A stretch of 16,825 bases of DNA, taken from contig DANX01000101.1 of the NCBI GenBank assembly GCA_002502295.1, positions 1 to 16,825 of the forward strand, in the 5' to 3' direction. The position numbers and the translations under genes were made by a program. Below the pieces are notes generated by a model. It was given only the letters and a program-made list of their open reading frames with translations, did no database searches and was not told where the DNA came from. Shown piece by piece: positions 13,826 through 16,825 of this stretch (positions within the stretch are counted from its first letter, which is position 1; each line of letters begins with the position of its first letter). Origin of the DNA: Euryarchaeota archaeon UBA561 (lineage in GTDB: Archaea > Thermoplasmatota > Poseidoniia > Poseidoniales > Poseidoniaceae).

Positions 13826-14422
13826 TCAGAAGTCGTCCTCCAACTCATCGCCCACAACGTTCATGTCTTCTAAGAAGACTTCCAGATTCACGCGGTAGTG
13901 ATTACTTGGTGTTGCACGGCCTCGAGCACGGGGAATCCATCCCTTGCGGATGGGTCCACGGTGTGCAGCGATGTGCGTGATGACCATTTCATCCGCATCG
14001 ATGTCTTCGTATTGGAATCGGGCGTTCTCCATAGCGCTTTCAATGAGCTTGATGATGGCTCGGGATGCCTTGACGGGGAATCGACCGGGTCCAATACCAC
14101 CTTTGCGGTGTCCAACCATCGAAGGGCCAGAACGTCGCTTTCGCTTGTTGCCGCTTCCGAGACGGAAGGGGACTGCGACGGCTTTTCGGCGCACGTCTGC
14201 TCGATCTGAATCGATACGGAGAACCTCGTTGAGGTAGGCAACGGCTTCGCCAGCGGTTTTGTTCTTGACTGCGCGGCATACTTCAAAGCAATGCTTGACG
14301 TGCATGTCAACGTTGGTCGCCCGTGCTGTAGCCAATCGGTTCCCTTGCAGGAGTTGAGTGTATCCGCTTTGAGGGAGTTGTCGTCGGCGACTGCGCCGAT
14401 CCATTTGATTTCGCTTTGCCAT
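13826..14422 (-). CDS. rpl22: Large subunit ribosomal protein uL22
   Basis: uL22 (198 aa) has a long hairpin that lines the peptide exit tunnel. Family blocks include HCFEVCRAVKNKTAGEAVAY, VGHRKGGIGPGRFPVKASRA, AHRGPIRKGWIPRARGRATP and the strand YRVNLEVFLED. The protein is longer than typical archaeal uL22 (about 155 aa) through a basic N-terminus, an insertion near 72-90 and an acidic tail. The ATG at 14422 is chosen over a GTG three codons upstream, which is part of the Shine-Dalgarno GAGGTG. Confidence 0.96.
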   Translation of the reverse strand: MAKRNQMDRRSRRRQLPQSGYTQLLQGNRLATARATNVDMHVKHCFEVCRAVKNKTAGEAVAYLNEVLRIDSDRADVRRKAVAVPFRLGSGNKRKRRSGPSMVGHRKGGIGPGRFPVKASRAIIKLIESAMENARFQYEDIDADEMVITHIAAHRGPIRKGWIPRARGRATPSNHYRVNLEVFLEDMNVVGDELEDDF

Positions 14423-14432
14423 CTTATTCACC

Positions 14433-14921
14433 TCACTTCAACGGTACGTGCTTTGACGAACGGGTAGCACCAACACCGGGGCCGCTGTGGGCCACGCCTC
14501 TACGTGTAACAGCAAATTCACCAAGGTAGTGACCGATCATCTCTGGTTTGACGTCGATCTCCACGAAGTGTTGGCCGTTGTGGATAGCGATTCTTCGTCC
14601 GACAAACTCCGGTAGGATGGGCATGTCTCGACGATGTGTGCGCACGGTTTTCGAGCCGGAGCGGCGAGTTCTTTCAAGGAAATTCTCGTTTTCAATGGAC
14701 ATACCTCTGCCCAGGCTGCGGCGAGCACGGGATGGAAGAAGACCGACGATGTAATCTTGGTCTTCGGTCTCAGGCCACATTGGCATTTGACCGAGTTCTT
14801 CCATAGTGTAGCCACGGTAAGTGAACTCTTTCTTCACACGTGCCGAGGTCGTTGACAGGCGCTTACGTGCCTTGCGTCGGCTGGCTTTAGGTGTCATAAA
14901 CGACTTCTTTTTCTTTGCCAT
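14433..14921 (-). CDS. rps19: Small subunit ribosomal protein uS19
   Basis: uS19 (162 aa) lies in the head of the small subunit and contacts the large subunit. The archaeal pattern FTYRGYTMEELGQM is followed by LLPSRARRSLGRG and the conserved C-terminal half with THRRDMPILPEFVGRRIAIH and PEMIGHYLGEFAVTR. The end GVGATRSSKHVPLK is typical. The N-terminus MAKKKKSFMTPKASRRKARK is a basic tail. The start follows UGAGGUGAUGAUGG. Confidence 0.97.
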   Translation of the reverse strand: MAKKKKSFMTPKASRRKARKRLSTTSARVKKEFTYRGYTMEELGQMPMWPETEDQDYIVGLLPSRARRSLGRGMSIENENFLERTRRSGSKTVRTHRRDMPILPEFVGRRIAIHNGQHFVEIDVKPEMIGHYLGEFAVTRRGVAHSGPGVGATRSSKHVPLK

Positions 14922-14932
14922 CCATCATCACC

Positions 14933-15649
14933 TCAAATTTTCTTACCTCGTCCACGGCCAGTTCGGCTTGGTGCAATTAGACCAACCTTGGCGCCCGGTG
15001 GCGTACCACGAGCAACTGAGTTAGGTCCGTGAACAGCTTGGTGATTTCCACCACCGTGTGGGTGGTCGACAGGGTTCATGGCCACACCAGAAACGTGAGG
15101 ATAGAGCTTACCACGGGCTTTCGCCTTGTAGTATGCAGCACCGGCCGTTCGCATTGGCATCTCGTCTCGGCCATGGCCAGCGAGGACACCAATCGTTGCT
15201 CGGCAGCTCGATGAGAGTTCCTTCAGAGCGCCGGAAGGCATGCGAATGCGAACCATGTCGCCCACACGGGATTCAACGGTGCAGGAATTACCGGCTGAGC
15301 GAGCCACCTTTCCGCCGTCTCCGGGTCGGAGTTCGAGGTTGTTGATGGCCGTACCTTCTGGTATATTGCCCAACTCGGTGATGTTCCCTGGCCGAAGAGC
15401 GACGTTGTTGCCGATGGCCACTTTGCTTCCGATGGCAAGGCCTTCGGTTGCAGCGACCAGCGTGGTGTCGCCGTCGGGGGTCTTGATCCGAGCGAGTGGG
15501 GCGCTGTGGACGGGGCTGTGAACCAGTTCCGTGACTTCACAGACCACATCTTTGTCGCGTGGCATGCGGTTCTTTCCTGGGAAACGGTGACTTGACACGC
15601 GGTAGCGTGGCGAGGAACCTTTTCGTTGTGCACGAATTCTCTTACCCAT
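14933..15649 (-). CDS. rpl2: Large subunit ribosomal protein uL2
   Basis: uL2 (238 aa) supports peptidyl transfer and subunit joining. The signature NPVDHPHGGG (192-201), with the histidine region near the active centre, is intact. The N-terminus GKRIRAQRKGSSPRYRVSSH and the middle TTLVAATEGLAIGSKVAIG block match archaeal uL2. The C-terminus PPGAKVGLIAPSRTGRGRGK is normal. The ATG follows a UGAGGUGA element that includes the uL23 stop. Confidence 0.98.
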   Translation of the reverse strand: MGKRIRAQRKGSSPRYRVSSHRFPGKNRMPRDKDVVCEVTELVHSPVHSAPLARIKTPDGDTTLVAATEGLAIGSKVAIGNNVALRPGNITELGNIPEGTAINNLELRPGDGGKVARSAGNSCTVESRVGDMVRIRMPSGALKELSSSCRATIGVLAGHGRDEMPMRTAGAAYYKAKARGKLYPHVSGVAMNPVDHPHGGGNHQAVHGPNSVARGTPPGAKVGLIAPSRTGRGRGKKI

Positions 15650-15660
15650 GATAAATCACC

Positions 15661-15918
15661 TCAGAATGCTCCTAGACGCATAGCAGCGTCTTCTGCGTCG
15701 TAGCCGTCAGCAAGCTTGACTGAAGCATGCTTGCCGTGCTTGGAATTTCGAACGTTGACCTTGGCCACCTCGACGTCAAAAATGGTCTCGACCGCACGGG
15801 CGATTTGGGCTTTTGTTGCACCTCGTCGAACAATGAACTCAAGTCGTTGTTCGGAGGTTCGGGCTTCCATGGATTTCTCAGTGAGCCATGGTTGAATGAT
15901 GATGTCGTATGCGTTCAT
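15661..15918 (-). CDS. rpl23: Large subunit ribosomal protein uL23
   Basis: uL23 (85 aa) lies at the exit tunnel and is the main ribosomal contact for the signal recognition particle and SecY. The family pattern IIIQPWLTEKSMEARTSEQR is followed by FIVRRGATKAQIARAVETIF and VEVAKVNVRNSKHGKHASVK. Length is typical for archaea. The start lies in a UGAGGUGA junction with the uL4 stop. Confidence 0.96.
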   Translation of the reverse strand: MNAYDIIIQPWLTEKSMEARTSEQRLEFIVRRGATKAQIARAVETIFDVEVAKVNVRNSKHGKHASVKLADGYDAEDAAMRLGAF

Positions 15919-15927
15919 GGTATCACC

Positions 15928-16809
15928 TCAGTTCATGGCCTCCAAAGCCGCTTTCGTAAAGACCGTCAATCGGCCAATGTCGCCACCGGGAGCGAGGTCT
16001 TCAGCACACAGGTCCTTTGCAGCTACAACATCGACACCGGGTAGATTTCGTGCTGCTTGAGCCAAGCCTGACTTTTCCTTGACGACCAGCAAAATGGACT
16101 TGGGCGTCTTGTGGACTCGACCACGCATGGTTGCTTTCCCTGCACGGATCTTACGACCGTTGCGGGCACGTTCCATGTCAGGACCGAGTCCGAGGCCGGC
16201 GAAGATGGCAGCTGCCTTACGGGTTGCAGAGCCGTGGTTGAAGGTCTCAATGTCGTAATCAGTGGATTTTCCATCGACGATTTCAGTGTAGGAACCCAAC
16301 ACGATTGGAAGGTGTTCAACGGAGTCGTCAAATCGGTGGCCGCGTGCGGAGACTGTTTCCTTGGAAACGGTGGCGGCCAAAGCAGCGTTGCGAGCAGCAT
16401 GGCGCTGCTTTGCGTTGAGCTTTCGAGACCAATCTTTCTCCACCTTTGGACCGTGTGCTCGACGGCCTCCGAGGGTGTGCGGGTTTTGTGCACCTCGGCG
16501 AGAGCCTGTGCGTCGCAAAATTCGAGAGACACCTCGACCCTTGCCCCACCATTCAACGGAGTGCTTCATACCGGCCATGGGGCGGCGCTTTCCAATGTGG
16601 GCGCGAGAGCCGTAGGGCTGGCGACGGTTGGCACGGCTGGAAGCAACGGCCAACTTCACCAGATCTTCACGAACTTCAGACCCAAAGGCAGATGGAAGGC
16701 TAACGTTGGAGCCGTTTGAGACTTCAACTTCAAAGCGGGCTGAAAGTTTTCCAGCGTCCATTTCAGTTTGGGTAACGGTGGTGACGATGTTTTTGGTTGC
16801 AACCTTCAT
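15928..16809 (-). CDS. rpl4: Large subunit ribosomal protein uL4
   Basis: uL4 (293 aa) has a loop reaching the peptide exit tunnel. The archaeal/eukaryotic form is seen in SRANRRQPYGSRAHIGKRRP, GKGRGVSRILRR, and HTLGGRRAHGPKVEKDWSRK followed by LNAKQRHAARN. The C-terminus carries the expected VVAAKDLCAEDLAPGG block. It is somewhat longer than the usual 255-270 aa. The ATG lies two bases after the UGA of the preceding gene. It is the first complete gene in the window in transcription order. Confidence 0.97.
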   Translation of the reverse strand: MKVATKNIVTTVTQTEMDAGKLSARFEVEVSNGSNVSLPSAFGSEVREDLVKLAVASSRANRRQPYGSRAHIGKRRPMAGMKHSVEWWGKGRGVSRILRRTGSRRGAQNPHTLGGRRAHGPKVEKDWSRKLNAKQRHAARNAALAATVSKETVSARGHRFDDSVEHLPIVLGSYTEIVDGKSTDYDIETFNHGSATRKAAAIFAGLGLGPDMERARNGRKIRAGKATMRGRVHKTPKSILLVVKEKSGLAQAARNLPGVDVVAAKDLCAEDLAPGGDIGRLTVFTKAALEAMN

Positions 16810-16811
16810 CT

Positions 16812-16825
16812 TCAGGCCCCCTGCT
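16812..16825 (-). CDS. rpl3: 3' tip of the upstream gene, probably uL3 (cut by the window edge)
   Basis: Only the last codons are inside the window: Gln-Gly-Ala-stop (TGA at 16814-16812), ending two bases before the uL4 ATG. The sequence cannot identify the protein. uL3 normally precedes uL4 in this cluster, so uL3 is inferred from gene order alone. Confidence 0.45.

Noticed and set aside
13816..13857. Longer start for uS3, giving 14 extra residues
   Set aside because: The extension lies inside the uL22 end, while GAGGTGA points to the ATG at 13815.
1..16825. CRISPR arrays, insertion sequences, tRNA genes, phage genes
   Set aside because: I found no repeat-spacer pattern, transposase, integrase or tRNA-like fold anywhere in the window.

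Overview
This window is archaeal. It holds a nearly complete archaeal S10/spc-type ribosomal-protein supercluster, followed on the same strand by the 5' part of a 16S rRNA gene. Every supported gene reads on the minus strand, right to left. The order is (uL3 tail)-uL4-uL23-uL2-uS19-uL22-uS3-uL29-aIF1-Rpp29-uS17-uL14-uL24-eS4-uL5-uS14-uS8-uL6-eL32-eL19-uL18-uS5-uL30-uL15-SecY. The archaeal markers are eS4, eL32, eL19, a SUI1-type aIF1, the RNase P subunit Rpp29 and the archaeal 16S motifs. The most likely source is a marine planktonic euryarchaeon of the Poseidoniales (Marine Group II) or a relative. That assignment rests on general appearance, not on a tree.

Region 1 (about 5.6-16.8 kb) is a dense translation operon. 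Genes are separated by at most 23 bases or overlap by 1-4. Many junctions reuse one module in which the upstream UGA stop is fused to the next Shine-Dalgarno (UGAGGUGA, then a start a few bases later). uS14 (50 aa, zinc-ribbon type) is present at 9842-9994. The eL32 protein carries an N-terminal SAP-like domain and a very acidic linker. uL24 has a Gly/Lys/Arg-rich insertion.

Region 2 (3.66-5.59 kb) is secY. The protein is 643 aa, well above the ~436 aa of Methanocaldococcus SecY, because an extra ~136-residue block with about four membrane segments precedes the canonical SecY start, and one external loop is enlarged.

Region 3 (0.67-3.62 kb) replaces the adk/EMC3-like/cmk/truB-type genes often found after archaeal secY. 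It holds two tandem paralogous membrane proteins of no recognised family (542 and 426 aa). Both have two membrane segments, an outer domain with four conserved cysteines, a basic-then-acidic inner domain and a matching C-terminal Gly-Ser-Phe-Trp motif. A 12-bp copy of the secY 3' tip lies just behind the first paralog, exactly 33 bases before the second, the same distance as from secY to the first. This looks like the scar of a tandem duplication.

Region 4 (1-0.67 kb) holds the spacer with T-tracts, a possible TATA box and a leader hairpin, then the 16S rRNA 5' end running off the left edge. Its first helix has the CUGG/CCAG form typical of eukaryotic 18S rather than the usual archaeal CCGG/CCGG.

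Together the genes supply both ribosomal subunits, initiation and tRNA-processing factors, the membrane translocon and small-subunit rRNA. The two paralogous membrane proteins probably belong to the cell surface or secretion side of this unit, but their role is unknown.
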